Assembly (NCBI RefSeq): GCF_023015615.1
Contig: NZ_JALKAJ010000001.1
Location: forward strand, 186,001 to 250,000
DNA length: 64,000 nt
Direction: 5' to 3'
Source: Qipengyuania sp. S6317L1
GTDB lineage: Bacteria; Pseudomonadota; Alphaproteobacteria; Sphingomonadales; Sphingomonadaceae
Part shown: positions 1-8,219 of the stretch, in pieces
How positions within the stretch are numbered: the stretch's first letter is position 1
Layout: each line of letters opens with the position of its first letter
Translations under genes and position numbers: made by a program
Notes under the pieces: model-generated
Seen by the model: only the letters and a program-made list of their open reading frames with translations
Database searches by the model: none
What the model was told of the DNA's origin: nothing

Positions 1-1142
1 TCATCGTGTTCGTGTCGCCAATCACAACGATAACGCCAGAGATCGCCGCGCGCACGCAGCCCAATTTGTTCGACTTGCTTGTGGCGCTGTTTTCAGGGCT
101 TGCAGGCGCCTATGCCATGATCAGGGGGCGCGCCAATGCTATCGTCGGCGTGGCAATCGCGACCGCCCTGATGCCGCCTCTGGCTGTTGTGGGCTTCGGC
201 TTTGCGACCTTCAACTGGACGGTCTTTTCCGGCGCGCTTTTGCTGTTCGTGACCAACCTTGTGACCATCGCGCTCACCGCTTGGGGTCTTTCCAAGATCT
301 ACGGTTTTCGCGGCAGCCTCAGCCAGCGCCAGTCGCAGTTCCAGAACACCATGATCGTTGTGGTCTTTCTGGCGCTAGCGGTGCCGCTTGGCCTGTCGCT
401 GCGCACGATCGCATGGGAAGCCAACGCCCAGCGCATTGTGCGCGAGGAGATCACGGAAGAATTTGAAGGCTCGGGCCGTCTGGCAGAGCTCGACATTTCC
501 TTTACCGAAGAGCTGATCGGCGTGACCGCCACCATGTTCAGCCCCGATTTTCGCGAGGATGCGGAAGGAGACATCACCAAGGCGCTCGAAGGACGCCTTG
601 GCCGCAGCGTCAATATGACCTTGGCGCAGGTCGAAACCGGGTCGAGCGCGAGGGACACCGACGAGGCAGCACTTGCCGCAGCGCGCGCGCGCGAGGAGCA
701 GGCAGCAGCTTCTGCTCGCGCCAATGCCCTGGCGGGTCGTCTCGCGCTGATTGCCGGCGTGCCGGATAGCGAAGTGACCGTCGACACTGGCCGCAAACGG
801 GCAACGGTAAGAGCGCTCGAACTGGAGGGCGCCAGCCTTGCCTCCTACCGCGCGCTGGAGATGCGAATTGCCGCTACCGAACCGGATTGGGTGATCGAAG
901 TGCTGCCGCCAATGGGCGATTTGCCCCGCACCGTTTCCTTCGGCGAGGAGGGCCCCGATCAAGAGGGGCAGAAAGCGCTCGCATTGATCGAATGGGCCGC
1001 CAAACGCACCGGGCTGCCCGTGGTGCTTTCCGGACGGGAGGTCGAGGCGACACAGGCCGCCGAGGCGTTGAAAGAGAGCGGTGTGAACGCGCGGATCGAG
1101 CCAGGCTTCGGACCCTTGCGAGCCGTTTGGGGCGAGCCCTAG
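1..1142 (+). CDS. DUF389 (TIGR00341-like) membrane protein, 5'-truncated
   Basis: The reading frame is open at the left edge, so the true start lies outside the window; the first in-frame GTG is at 6. The visible part begins with membrane segments (roughly residues 20-45, 50-90 and 112-132) that carry the small-residue pattern typical of DUF389 proteins, including the segment GVAIATALMPPLAVVGFG. A soluble C-terminal tail of about 240 residues follows, with an Ala/Arg/Glu-rich stretch near residue 215-240 that is probably helical. The biochemical role of DUF389 proteins is not established. The stop overlaps the stop of the convergent acyl-AMP ligase gene by 4 bases. The family call is fairly secure; no function is claimed. 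Confidence 0.8.
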   Translation, partial: IVFVSPITTITPEIAARTQPNLFDLLVALFSGLAGAYAMIRGRANAIVGVAIATALMPPLAVVGFGFATFNWTVFSGALLLFVTNLVTIALTAWGLSKIYGFRGSLSQRQSQFQNTMIVVVFLALAVPLGLSLRTIAWEANAQRIVREEITEEFEGSGRLAELDISFTEELIGVTATMFSPDFREDAEGDITKALEGRLGRSVNMTLAQVETGSSARDTDEAALAAARAREEQAAASARANALAGRLALIAGVPDSEVTVDTGRKRATVRALELEGASLASYRALEMRIAATEPDWVIEVLPPMGDLPRTVSFGEEGPDQEGQKALALIEWAAKRTGLPVVLSGREVEATQAAEALKESGVNARIEPGFGPLRAVWGEP

Positions 1143-2890
1143 GCCGCCATCTCAATCGGGACGATCTCGCCGGCGAGATAGAGTTTTTTCGCCTTGGCGC
1201 GGCTGAGCTTGCCTGAACTTGTGCGCGGCAATGTGCGTGGCGGGACCAGCTCGACAACGCAGCTCATACCCGTGACCGAGCGCACCTTGTCCGCGATTTC
1301 CTCGCGCAGTTTGACCCGCTCGACCGGATCGGACACGCGGCAATGGACCAGCACCGCAGGCGCTTCTTCGCCATTTTCGGTTTCGAGCGAGAAGGCGGCA
1401 ATGTCGCCGTGGTTAAAGCCGGGCAGTTGCTCGACAGCCCACTCGATATCCTGCGGCCAATGGTTCTTGCCATTGATAATGATCATGTCCTTGGCGCGGC
1501 CCACGATGAACAGATAGCCATCGGCGGTGTAGCCCATGTCGCCAGTGTCGAGCCAACCGTCAATGAGACAATCCTCGGTCGCTTCCTTGTTGCGGAAATA
1601 AGAGTGCATGACCGATGGGCCGCGGCACCAGACCTTGCCGATCTGATGATCGGTGCGCGCTTTTCCGCTTTCGCCGGTGATGCGCACTTCCATGTCGGGC
1701 AGCGGCTTGCCGCAGTTCACAATCGCGCGGTAGCGGGCAGGGCGCGAAATGTCGCGCGGCGTGCCCGAAAGCCGCTCTTCCTCGACAAGTTCGACCTTGA
1801 TCCCTTCGCCCGGCGGCATGACGGTAACCGCTAGCACAGCCTCGGCAAGGCCATAGGACGGGGTGAAGGCGCTCGCCTTGAAGCCGGCCGGCGCAAAGGC
1901 GTTGACGAAGCTTTGCATGACATCCGGACGGATCATGTCCGCGCCGTTCCCTGCAACGCGCCAGCGTGAAAGGTCGAAGCGTTCGGCCACATTCGACTGG
2001 CTCGAAATGCGGCGTGCGCAAATGTCATAACCGAATGTCGGCGAATAGCTGAGTGTGTTGCCTTTGTTGGCGCTGATCATGTCGAGCCATGCGAGCGGTC
2101 GGCGCGCAAAGGCATCAGGTTTCAGGCAATCGCCCGACACCTGATTGGCGATAAGCGAAAGGAAGCACCCCACAAGGCCCATATCGTGATACCACGGCAG
2201 CCAGCTGACGCAGCGGTCATTCTCGCCCAGGTTCATCGTGGTCGAGTGACCGTATAGATTGTGCAGCAGCGCCTCATGCGTCACCGCGACCCCGGTGGGG
2301 AAACGCGTCGAGCCGGAGGAATATTGAAGATAACAAATATCCTGCGGGCCGGTCTTGGGAAGCTCGACCTCGGGCGCGTCAAGCTTTGCAAAATCCTGCC
2401 AGCTGGTGCCCTTGCACCCCTGACGTTCCGCTGCAGCGCCCGCCATCTCCCCGATCTCTTCGGGATAGATCAGCACCACCGGATCAGAGCTTTGCAACTG
2501 CACCGAAAGCTGGTCGATATAGCTTTCCTTGCCGCCGAACGAGGTGGGCAGGGGCAGGGGAACAGGCCATGCGCCGACATAAACGCACGCACAGAACAGA
2601 GCCGCAAAATCGGGTCCCGTTTCCGCGATCAGGGCAACGCGGTCTTCGCGTTTGATGCCCGAAGCAATGAGCCGATAGGCCATCTGGAGCGCATCTTCGC
2701 GCATCTCGCGATAGGGATAGACCCGCTCAAGCCGGCCACGCATATCGTGAAAATTAAGGCCTTTTTCGCTTTTCGCGGCGTAATCGATCGCATCGTTGAA
2801 GGTCGCGAACTGGGCGCGGATCCGTGGCAATTCACAGTCATTCGGCGTTGCCACGAGGGCCGGCGGGGGCGTCAAAGCGGCGTCGGTCAT
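1139..2890 (-). CDS. Fatty-acyl-AMP ligase (FAAL / FadD32-like)
   Basis: This is an adenylate-forming enzyme of the ANL superfamily, about 583 residues from the start chosen here. Visible motifs are the phosphate-binding loop YSSGSTRFPTG, the WYHDMGLVG segment typical of fatty-acyl-AMP ligases, the A5-type motif SYGLAE, the A7/A8 region WLDTGDMGY and the C-terminal lysine motif RTSSGKLSR. FAALs activate fatty acids as acyl-adenylates and hand them to acyl carrier proteins rather than to CoA. The open frame continues upstream to 2968, but the start at 2890 (MTDAALTP) fits better because the extra 26 residues look non-coding. No acyl carrier protein, polyketide synthase or NRPS gene is visible nearby, so the acceptor is unknown. 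Confidence 0.85.
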   Translation of the reverse strand: MTDAALTPPPALVATPNDCELPRIRAQFATFNDAIDYAAKSEKGLNFHDMRGRLERVYPYREMREDALQMAYRLIASGIKREDRVALIAETGPDFAALFCACVYVGAWPVPLPLPTSFGGKESYIDQLSVQLQSSDPVVLIYPEEIGEMAGAAAERQGCKGTSWQDFAKLDAPEVELPKTGPQDICYLQYSSGSTRFPTGVAVTHEALLHNLYGHSTTMNLGENDRCVSWLPWYHDMGLVGCFLSLIANQVSGDCLKPDAFARRPLAWLDMISANKGNTLSYSPTFGYDICARRISSQSNVAERFDLSRWRVAGNGADMIRPDVMQSFVNAFAPAGFKASAFTPSYGLAEAVLAVTVMPPGEGIKVELVEEERLSGTPRDISRPARYRAIVNCGKPLPDMEVRITGESGKARTDHQIGKVWCRGPSVMHSYFRNKEATEDCLIDGWLDTGDMGYTADGYLFIVGRAKDMIIINGKNHWPQDIEWAVEQLPGFNHGDIAAFSLETENGEEAPAVLVHCRVSDPVERVKLREEIADKVRSVTGMSCVVELVPPRTLPRTSSGKLSRAKAKKLYLAGEIVPIEMAA

Positions 2891-3027
2891 AGTGTTTGCA
2901 AGTCCGTCATCTTGGGCGCGTGTCCCTTCGCGCAAAAATTTAATCCCGTTGACCCTCGCACAGAACACTGTGCGGCAGGTCTTTTCTCTTTTTCATTTGT
3001 AAAGGACTGTGGCACGAATAAGGCGAA

Positions 3028-3729
3028 ATGAGCGCCGAGGAAAGCAAAACGTCATCAAACTGTCGCGAAAATGCGTCGGTTCCGGGTGAAGCGACACCCG
3101 AAGATGCGCGCGCGAAACGGCGGGGCAAAGTCGAAAAGAAGCGCAAGAAAGCGCGGCCTCTGGACGAGACAGCCTTACGTGATCTGGCGCTTTCCTATGT
3201 CGCTCGCTTTGCCACCACGGGCGCGAAGCTTGAAGGCTATCTCCTTAGAAAGCTTCGGGAAAGAGGCGTTGCGCAAGATGGCGATGGGCGCGTGCAAACG
3301 CCCGATGTCGCAGGCCTGGTCGAGCGTTTGATCGAACTCGGCTATGTCGATGATGAAGCCTACGCCAGGTCCAGGACACGCGACCTTACCGCAAGGGGTT
3401 ATGGGGCGCGGCGGGTGAGCCAGGCGCTATGGGCCGCAGGTGTGGATGAAACCACAAGAGAGGAAACCGCACCTTCCGAAGCGACCTTGCGGCGCGCAGC
3501 CGTGCTCCTTGCAAAGAAGCGGCGATTTGGGCCTTTCGGGCTTACCCCTCAAGACGAAGAGCCTGCCGAAACGGTCCGCAAGCGGCGCGAGAAACAGGTT
3601 GCCGCAATGCTTCGCGCGGGCCACAAATACGAACATGTCGCATTCATACTGGATGCGCCAGATGAAGATGAAATCGACGAATGGCTGATCGAGGCCGAGG
3701 ACGCAGAAGAGGAACCCGATAGATGGTGA
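3028..3729 (+). CDS. recX: RecX family regulatory protein
   Basis: The 233-residue product has the three-helix repeat architecture of RecX, which modulates RecA filaments. Recognisable segments are LALSYVARFATTGAKLEGYL (about residues 50-69) and LIELGYVDDEAYARSRTRDL in the middle. The first 45 residues are a Lys/Arg-rich, low-complexity extension that is not part of the conserved core. recA is not adjacent. The 3' end overlaps the start of the DUF192 gene by 7 bases, which suggests co-transcription and coupled translation. Confidence 0.82.
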   Translation: MSAEESKTSSNCRENASVPGEATPEDARAKRRGKVEKKRKKARPLDETALRDLALSYVARFATTGAKLEGYLLRKLRERGVAQDGDGRVQTPDVAGLVERLIELGYVDDEAYARSRTRDLTARGYGARRVSQALWAAGVDETTREETAPSEATLRRAAVLLAKKRRFGPFGLTPQDEEPAETVRKRREKQVAAMLRAGHKYEHVAFILDAPDEDEIDEWLIEAEDAEEEPDRW

Positions 3730-4238
3730 GATTGGCCGCAGCATTGGTGGGATTGGCCCTGGCCGCATGTTCGCCAAACGGAACATCTGCGCAAGAAGCA
3801 AACCCCGCGCCTGCGCCCGTCGCTGAAAACTCGGACTATTCCGAGGCAGGGTTGCGCCTGATCGACGTGACCATCGTCAGCGGCGATACGCGCCACCTGT
3901 TTACGACAGAGCTTGCCGCCAGTCAGGAAGAGCAAGCCAAAGGCATGATGTTCCGCAACGAAATGGGCGATGATGAAGGGATGCTGTTCCCGTCCTATTC
4001 GCCCCAGTTTCGCAGTTTCTGGATGAAGAATACGCCTCTGCCGCTCGATATTATCTTTATCGGTCCAAACAAGCGGATCACCAATATCGAGGCAGGCGTG
4101 CCCTATTCACTGGAAAGCGTGACCTCGCGCGGCATGTCGATCGCGGTGTTTGAAATCCGCGGCGGCCTGTCCGAGGAGCTGGGCATTGCGCCGGGTGATC
4201 TGGTGGAATTCGAGATTCCCGAGGATGCGGGTCTTTAG
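3723..4238 (+). CDS. DUF192 family lipoprotein
   Basis: The 171-residue protein starts with a short signal peptide ending in a lipobox-like ALAAC motif (cysteine near residue 16), so it is probably anchored in a membrane facing the periplasm. The remaining ~120 residues match DUF192: the core contains KGMMFRNEMGDDEGMLF, then FWMKNTPLPLDIIFI, then TNIEAGVPYSLESVTSRG. DUF192 proteins are widespread and their role is not settled. The ATG at 3723 lies inside the recX 3' end; a GTG immediately follows it as an alternative start. Confidence 0.85.
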   Translation: MVRLAAALVGLALAACSPNGTSAQEANPAPAPVAENSDYSEAGLRLIDVTIVSGDTRHLFTTELAASQEEQAKGMMFRNEMGDDEGMLFPSYSPQFRSFWMKNTPLPLDIIFIGPNKRITNIEAGVPYSLESVTSRGMSIAVFEIRGGLSEELGIAPGDLVEFEIPEDAGL

Positions 4239-4241
4239 GAA

Positions 4242-4346
4242 CGGTTTCGCCAGAAACCGCAAGGGCGCCAAGAGGACCAAGGCGCCCGCCCGCAGCGGGG
4301 GCAGCTTGCCTGCCCGCATAGCGAGGACGCCCGCCCGGACGGGCGT
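4242..4346 (+). repeat. REP-like intergenic hairpin cluster, copy 1
   Basis: Three hairpins follow each other in the gap after the DUF192 gene. Perfect 7-base arms are at 4242-4248/4253-4259, at 4263-4269/4281-4287 and at 4327-4333/4340-4346. The segment 4287-4346 shares a 13-base block CGCCCGCAGCGGG (4287-4299), a TAGCGAGGA block (4319-4327) and a terminal CGCCCG/GGGCG hairpin with a second, inverted copy at 22272-22336. This looks like a dispersed palindromic element rather than a simple terminator, although it may also end transcription of recX-DUF192. Confidence 0.55.
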
Positions 4347-4413
4347 GCGAAAAACAAACTAAGCGTAAGGTCTGGCTTGGCGCGCCTCTCGTAATCGGCT
4401 AACGGCTCTTGCC

Positions 4414-4833
4414 ATGGGAATCTTAGGCAAAATCTTCACTTGGTGGGACGGTGCGACCCTGGGTACGCACTGGTGGTCAAAGCGCGTTGGCGGCGAGCAC
4501 GTCGGCACTGATGCGCAAGGCAACAAATATTACCGTTCCAAAGGCAAGGATGGCCCCAACACAGGCTCTTACACGCAGAAAGAGCGCCGTTGGGTGATCT
4601 ATGATGGCGTCAATGATGCAAGCCGCGTGCCTTCCGAATGGCACGGCTGGCTGCATGGCGCGTTTGACGATGTGCCGGAAAGCCATCTTCCCCCCGCCAA
4701 GGTGTGGGAAGTCGATTACACGCCCAATGCGACCGGGACGCCGAACGCCTATCTTCCGCAAGGGATGATCGAACGCGGCGGCAAGCGCGCGAAGGCCGAT
4801 GGCGATTACGAAGCGTGGGCGCCTGAAGGCTGA
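4414..4833 (+). CDS. NADH:ubiquinone oxidoreductase NDUFA12-type subunit
   Basis: The 139-residue protein matches the NDUFA12/B17.2 family, a supernumerary complex I subunit that alphaproteobacteria share with mitochondria. Diagnostic stretches are IFTWWDGATLGTHWW near the N-terminus, YRSKGKDGPNTGSYTQKERRW, and PSEWHGWLHGAFDDVPE. It should sit on the matrix (cytoplasmic) face of complex I. The main nuo genes are not in the window. It is followed after 17 bases by the DUF2155 gene, a neighbour often seen in this group. Confidence 0.9.
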   Translation: MGILGKIFTWWDGATLGTHWWSKRVGGEHVGTDAQGNKYYRSKGKDGPNTGSYTQKERRWVIYDGVNDASRVPSEWHGWLHGAFDDVPESHLPPAKVWEVDYTPNATGTPNAYLPQGMIERGGKRAKADGDYEAWAPEG

Positions 4834-4850
4834 TCCGAAGGCACCCCTGC

Positions 4851-5432
4851 GTGAAGCCCCTCGCCACTCTTGCTTTTGTCCCTCTCGCTGCCTTGGCGCT
4901 GGCGGGATGTGAACAGATCAGTTCGCTGACAGGCGGCGCCGAAGAGGACGGGGAGCCCGCTCGGGTGGAATTGGCCGAAGTGGCAAGCGATGCCGCTATT
5001 GCGCAGGACGCCGACGCCGAGGCGCAGATGTCCGAGGACGTCACCCCCATGGCGGAGCGGATCGCGACCATCGGGCTTCTCAACAAACGCAACAATGTGA
5101 CCAAGGATATCCAGCTCAAACCGGGCGAAAGCGTGGAAGAAGGGCCGGTGATCGTGCGGCTCGAGGCATGCGAGCGAACCGCGCCTTACGAATTCCCGCA
5201 GGAAACGGGCGCTTTTGTTCAATTGGACGTTCTCGAACGCGGCGCGCAAGGCCATGCCCGCGTGTTTTCAGGCTGGCTGTTCAAGGAGAACCCCAGCCTC
5301 AACGTGGTCGAACACCCGATCTATGATGTCTGGGTCAAGGACTGCGCGATGCGTTTTCCCGGAGAGCCTGCAATCGAGCCAGCAGTCGAACCGGCATCCG
5401 AAACCGCATCTGAGGCATCGTCCGAGGAATAA
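4851..5432 (+). CDS. DUF2155 domain lipoprotein
   Basis: The 193-residue product begins at a GTG and has a lipoprotein signal peptide ending in LALAGC (cysteine at residue 20). An acidic linker of about 50 residues is followed by the DUF2155 core, with NKRNNVTKDIQLKPGE, RLEACERTAPYEFPQE and the C-terminal block NVVEHPIYDVWVKDC. Beyond the core lies a low-complexity Pro/Glu/Ala/Ser tail of about 20 residues. The last 112 bases overlap the 3' end of aat on the other strand. Function unknown; a periplasmic role is inferred from the signal. Confidence 0.85.
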   Translation: MKPLATLAFVPLAALALAGCEQISSLTGGAEEDGEPARVELAEVASDAAIAQDADAEAQMSEDVTPMAERIATIGLLNKRNNVTKDIQLKPGESVEEGPVIVRLEACERTAPYEFPQETGAFVQLDVLERGAQGHARVFSGWLFKENPSLNVVEHPIYDVWVKDCAMRFPGEPAIEPAVEPASETASEASSEE

Positions 5433-6112
5433 CCCGCGTCCCCTGCTTGGGGATCGGCGAAGCTTTGAAACGCCTCTCTCAAGCCCGTTTTCGTGTGCCC
5501 GAGCGCGCGCTCGACCAGCTTCAGATATGCCTTTTGCGGCATCTCCACCGCGCCCATGCTGGCGAGGTGGTCTGTCATGAACTGGCAATCGAGCAGCGTG
5601 TAACCGGCCCGTCTGAGGCATGCGACAAGCCAGCACAGCGCGACCTTGCTCGCATTATCGGCGAGGCTGAACATACTCTCACCGCAAAAAACCTGTTCGA
5701 ATGCAACGCCATAAAGCCCGCCAACAAGGCGAGGGGGCGTATCGTCACCGGCCTGCCAGCACTCGATCGAATGGGCGTATCCGGCTTTGTGCAGATTGGT
5801 GTAGCTGTCTACGATGCGCTCGCTGATCCAGCTTTCTGGATGGCCCGGGCGCGGCGCAGCGCAAGCGCGCATCACACCTTCAAAATCATGGTTCATCGTC
5901 ACGTGGAAACGGTCTGCGCGCAGAACTTTACGCAAGGATTTGGAGACGTGCAGGCCTTCCAAAGGGATGATTGCGCGTTCGCGCGGTTCGACCCAGAAAA
6001 TCTCCTGATCCTCGCGGTTGTCCGCCATCGGGAAAATCCCGCTGCGATAGGCAAGCAGCAGGGTTTCAACCGGGATGATGGCCCGCTGATCCGAGTGATG
6101 AGGCGAATGCAT
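5321..6112 (-). CDS. aat: Leucyl/phenylalanyl-tRNA--protein transferase
   Basis: Aat adds Leu or Phe to N-terminal Arg/Lys residues and so marks proteins for ClpS/ClpAP degradation (bacterial N-end rule). The sequence shows the family hallmarks YRSGIFPMADN, IFWVEPRERAIIPL, GHPESWISERIVDSY, HSIECWQ and VFCGESMFS, and it ends the conserved part with HLASMGAVEMP. The start at 6112 (MHSPHHSD) has an AAAGG Shine-Dalgarno; the frame could extend to 6166. At 263 residues it is longer than E. coli Aat (about 234). The extra length is a Ser/Asp/Ala/Gly-rich C-terminal tail that lies antisense to the DUF2155 gene. Confidence 0.92.
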   Translation of the reverse strand: MHSPHHSDQRAIIPVETLLLAYRSGIFPMADNREDQEIFWVEPRERAIIPLEGLHVSKSLRKVLRADRFHVTMNHDFEGVMRACAAPRPGHPESWISERIVDSYTNLHKAGYAHSIECWQAGDDTPPRLVGGLYGVAFEQVFCGESMFSLADNASKVALCWLVACLRRAGYTLLDCQFMTDHLASMGAVEMPQKAYLKLVERALGHTKTGLREAFQSFADPQAGDAGYSSDDASDAVSDAGSTAGSIAGSPGKRIAQSLTQTS

Positions 6113-6183
6113 GGTGCCTTTGCGCTTATCACCCGCCTTGATCAGCGTCAGCACAGATTCGACCAAATGGGCAAAACCGATGC

Positions 6184-6210
6184 TTGCCTAAGCTGCTTTG
6201 CCGCTATAAA
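6184..6210 (+). promoter_or_regulatory. Possible tRNA-Trp promoter
   Basis: A TATAAA hexamer at 6205-6210 lies 16 bases before the mature tRNA 5' end, with TTGCCT at 6184-6189. The 15-base spacer is short, so only the -10 element is reasonably convincing. Confidence 0.35.
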
Positions 6211-6225
6211 GGCGCTTTCTCGCGT

Positions 6226-6301
6226 AGGGGCGTAGCTCAGTTGGTAGAGCGTCGGTCTCCAAAACCGAAGGTCCAGAGTTCGAGTCTCTGTGCCCCTGCC
6301 A
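6226..6301 (+). tRNA. tRNA-Trp (CCA anticodon)
   Basis: The 76-base sequence folds into a full cloverleaf. The acceptor stem is AGGGGCG paired with TGCCCCT, the D arm contains GCTCAGTTGGTAGAGC, and the anticodon arm TCGGT/ACCGA has a seven-base loop CTCCAAA with CCA at positions 34-36. The T arm reads CAGAG/CTCTG around TTCGAGT. The 3' CCA is encoded at 6299-6301. In many bacteria tRNA-Trp sits directly before secE; here secE is about 4.1 kb downstream with an unrelated block in between. Confidence 0.97.
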
Positions 6302-6320
6302 TTTTCCTTGAAAAACGCGA

Positions 6321-7571
6321 TTAGTCTTCGGTTTGAGCGGCTTCGGGCTCGCTCGCCAATGGTTCTGTCCAGCCTTTGGGCACGATACGCAGGATGCGGC
6401 CAGCTGCTCGACCATCTTCGCCTTCCTCTTCGGTCAGCAGATAGAGCATTCCATCAGGACCCGCGCGCACATCGCGAAAACGCACATCAAGCTCTCCGAA
6501 AAGCTCCGCCTGTTCGCCAAGCGAGCCGTCTTCGTTCATTGCGATATGACGCACATGACGCAGCGCGAGCGCAGAGAGGAACAGGTCGCCTTGCCAATCG
6601 GGGAAGGCGTCGCCTGAATATTGCGCAAAGCCCGAGGGCGCGATGGAAGGCGTGAAGTGGGTGAGCGGCTGCTCTGTCCCCTCAAGCGCCTCGAACGGCG
6701 ACACCCGTCCGCCCGAATAATCGAGCGCATAGGTCACCGTGGGCCAGCCGTAGTTTGCGCCCTTCCTGATTTCGTTGACCTCGTCTCCGCCAGCAGGGCC
6801 ATGCTCGTTTTCGAGCAGGCGGCCATCGTCGGCGACAAGAATACCTTGCGGGTTACGGTGGCCGTATGACCAGATTTCAGGAAGCGCGCCCTCTTGCCCG
6901 ACGAAAGGGTTGTCGGCAGGAACGCTGCCGTCATCATTCAGGCGCACAATCTTGCCAAAATGGTTGTCGAGGCTCTGCGCTTCTTCGCGAAAGTGGAAGG
7001 CATCGCCCACCGGCATCACCAAAGTGCCATCAGGCAGGAAGGCAATGCGCGCGCCATAGTGATTGCCCTGAATGCGCGAAGGGGACGCTTCGAACAGGAT
7101 TTTGCCATCGGACAAATCCCCATCGGAATAGGTAAAGCGGGTGAGGAGCAAGGTGTTGGTCCCGTCTGCCATGTCTCCGGCATAGGAGATGTAAATCTGA
7201 CGGTTTTCTTCAAAATCGGGGTGCAGCACCACATCGAAAAGCCCGGCCTGAATTCCATCGCCAAAGTGGACGCGCGGAAATTCCCAGCTTCCGGTGAATT
7301 CCTTGACCGTCTCTTTCGATCCGTCGGGGCTGACCAGAAGCAGCGTTCCCGTTCGCTCGGTCACCAGCATATTGCCATCGGGAAGGAAGGCGAGCGACCA
7401 CGGATGGTCGAGGCCTTGTGCGAGGGTCTGAACCTCGTAATTGATCGGCGCTGCATCGACGCGGCCTGCCAGCGCGCTGGTCTTTTCACCCGTATCCGAG
7501 GCGCCCTGATTGGAGCAAGCGGCAATCATCGCGGTTGCCGCCAAAGCCAGTGTCGTTGAAAAAATGCGCAT
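6321..7571 (-). CDS. PQQ-dependent sugar dehydrogenase (YliI/Asd-like)
   Basis: The 416-residue protein has a lipoprotein-type signal peptide (ATAMIAAC, cysteine at residue 19). It continues as a six-bladed beta-propeller of the soluble aldose sugar dehydrogenase family. Typical segments are LDHPWSLAFLPDGNMLVTER, HFGDGIQAGLFDVVLHPDF, GNHYGARIAFLPDGTLVMPV and YGHRNPQGI. Relatives use pyrroloquinoline quinone to oxidise sugars in the periplasm. No pqq biosynthesis genes are visible in the window, so cofactor supply and substrate are unknown. The gene stands alone, its stop 20 bases past tRNA-Trp on the opposite strand. Confidence 0.85.
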   Translation of the reverse strand: MRIFSTTLALAATAMIAACSNQGASDTGEKTSALAGRVDAAPINYEVQTLAQGLDHPWSLAFLPDGNMLVTERTGTLLLVSPDGSKETVKEFTGSWEFPRVHFGDGIQAGLFDVVLHPDFEENRQIYISYAGDMADGTNTLLLTRFTYSDGDLSDGKILFEASPSRIQGNHYGARIAFLPDGTLVMPVGDAFHFREEAQSLDNHFGKIVRLNDDGSVPADNPFVGQEGALPEIWSYGHRNPQGILVADDGRLLENEHGPAGGDEVNEIRKGANYGWPTVTYALDYSGGRVSPFEALEGTEQPLTHFTPSIAPSGFAQYSGDAFPDWQGDLFLSALALRHVRHIAMNEDGSLGEQAELFGELDVRFRDVRAGPDGMLYLLTEEEGEDGRAAGRILRIVPKGWTEPLASEPEAAQTED

Positions 7572-7699
7572 CGGTCAGGGGCCTCTCATCGTCTTGTTCT
7601 TGCGCGCGCACTTATCACGCCGGCGCCCGCAATTGTCTAGGACACTTGCCTTGGCGAGCGAGGAGCCTCTAACGTCCCGGTGCATCAGGGAGAGTTTAC

Positions 7700-8146
7700 G
7701 TGCGCATTGTTCTCAAGACCCTCGGCTGGATTGCCGCATTGCTTGTGGCGGCATTGGGAACCTATGTCGTGGGGGTCATTGCCAATGCGCAATTCGTGAT
7801 CGGCGCGCACGACGTCCCCGTCAGCTTTGGTGACAGGCTCAACATGACCGCTTTCGATGTATCCAACATGTGGCTTTATTATGCGGTTATCGTGATCGCG
7901 CTGCTGCTGGGCTTCGGGATTGCGGCGGTGGTTAAGCGGTTCTTGCCCGGCCTCGCGCGCGTTGCTTACCCCATCGCAGGGGCCGCCGCGCTCGGCGTGG
8001 TGCTTGGCCTGATGTATCTCCAGTTCCAGACCATCCCGATCAGCGGCGCGCGCTCCGCGCTTGGCTTTACCGCCCAGGTGGTCGCAGGCGGCATTGGCGG
8101 GTGGATCTTCGCAAACCTGCTGGGGCGCGCAAAAGCAGCGGCTTGA
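7700..8146 (+). CDS. Hypothetical four-helix membrane protein
   Basis: A 148-residue, strongly hydrophobic protein that I do not recognise. It shows about four membrane segments (near residues 7-28, 55-75, 90-107 and 120-138), with the loop AHDVPVSFGDRLNMTAFDVS between the first two. No catalytic or metal-binding residues stand out. It is divergent from the sugar dehydrogenase (128-base gap), so the two may share a promoter region. The C-terminus is RAKAAA. Confidence 0.6.
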   Translation: MRIVLKTLGWIAALLVAALGTYVVGVIANAQFVIGAHDVPVSFGDRLNMTAFDVSNMWLYYAVIVIALLLGFGIAAVVKRFLPGLARVAYPIAGAAALGVVLGLMYLQFQTIPISGARSALGFTAQVVAGGIGGWIFANLLGRAKAAA

Positions 8147-8219
8147 GCAGCGGCTTGAGCAGCAGGGCGCGCCACCAACACCGCGAGAATGTCACGTAAT
8201 TTCACGTATGTGGCAATTT

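Noticed and set aside
6226..6301. Genomic island inserted at tRNA-Trp
   Set aside because: No integrase, no direct repeat of the tRNA 3' end and ordinary chromosomal genes downstream; a simple rearrangement is more likely.
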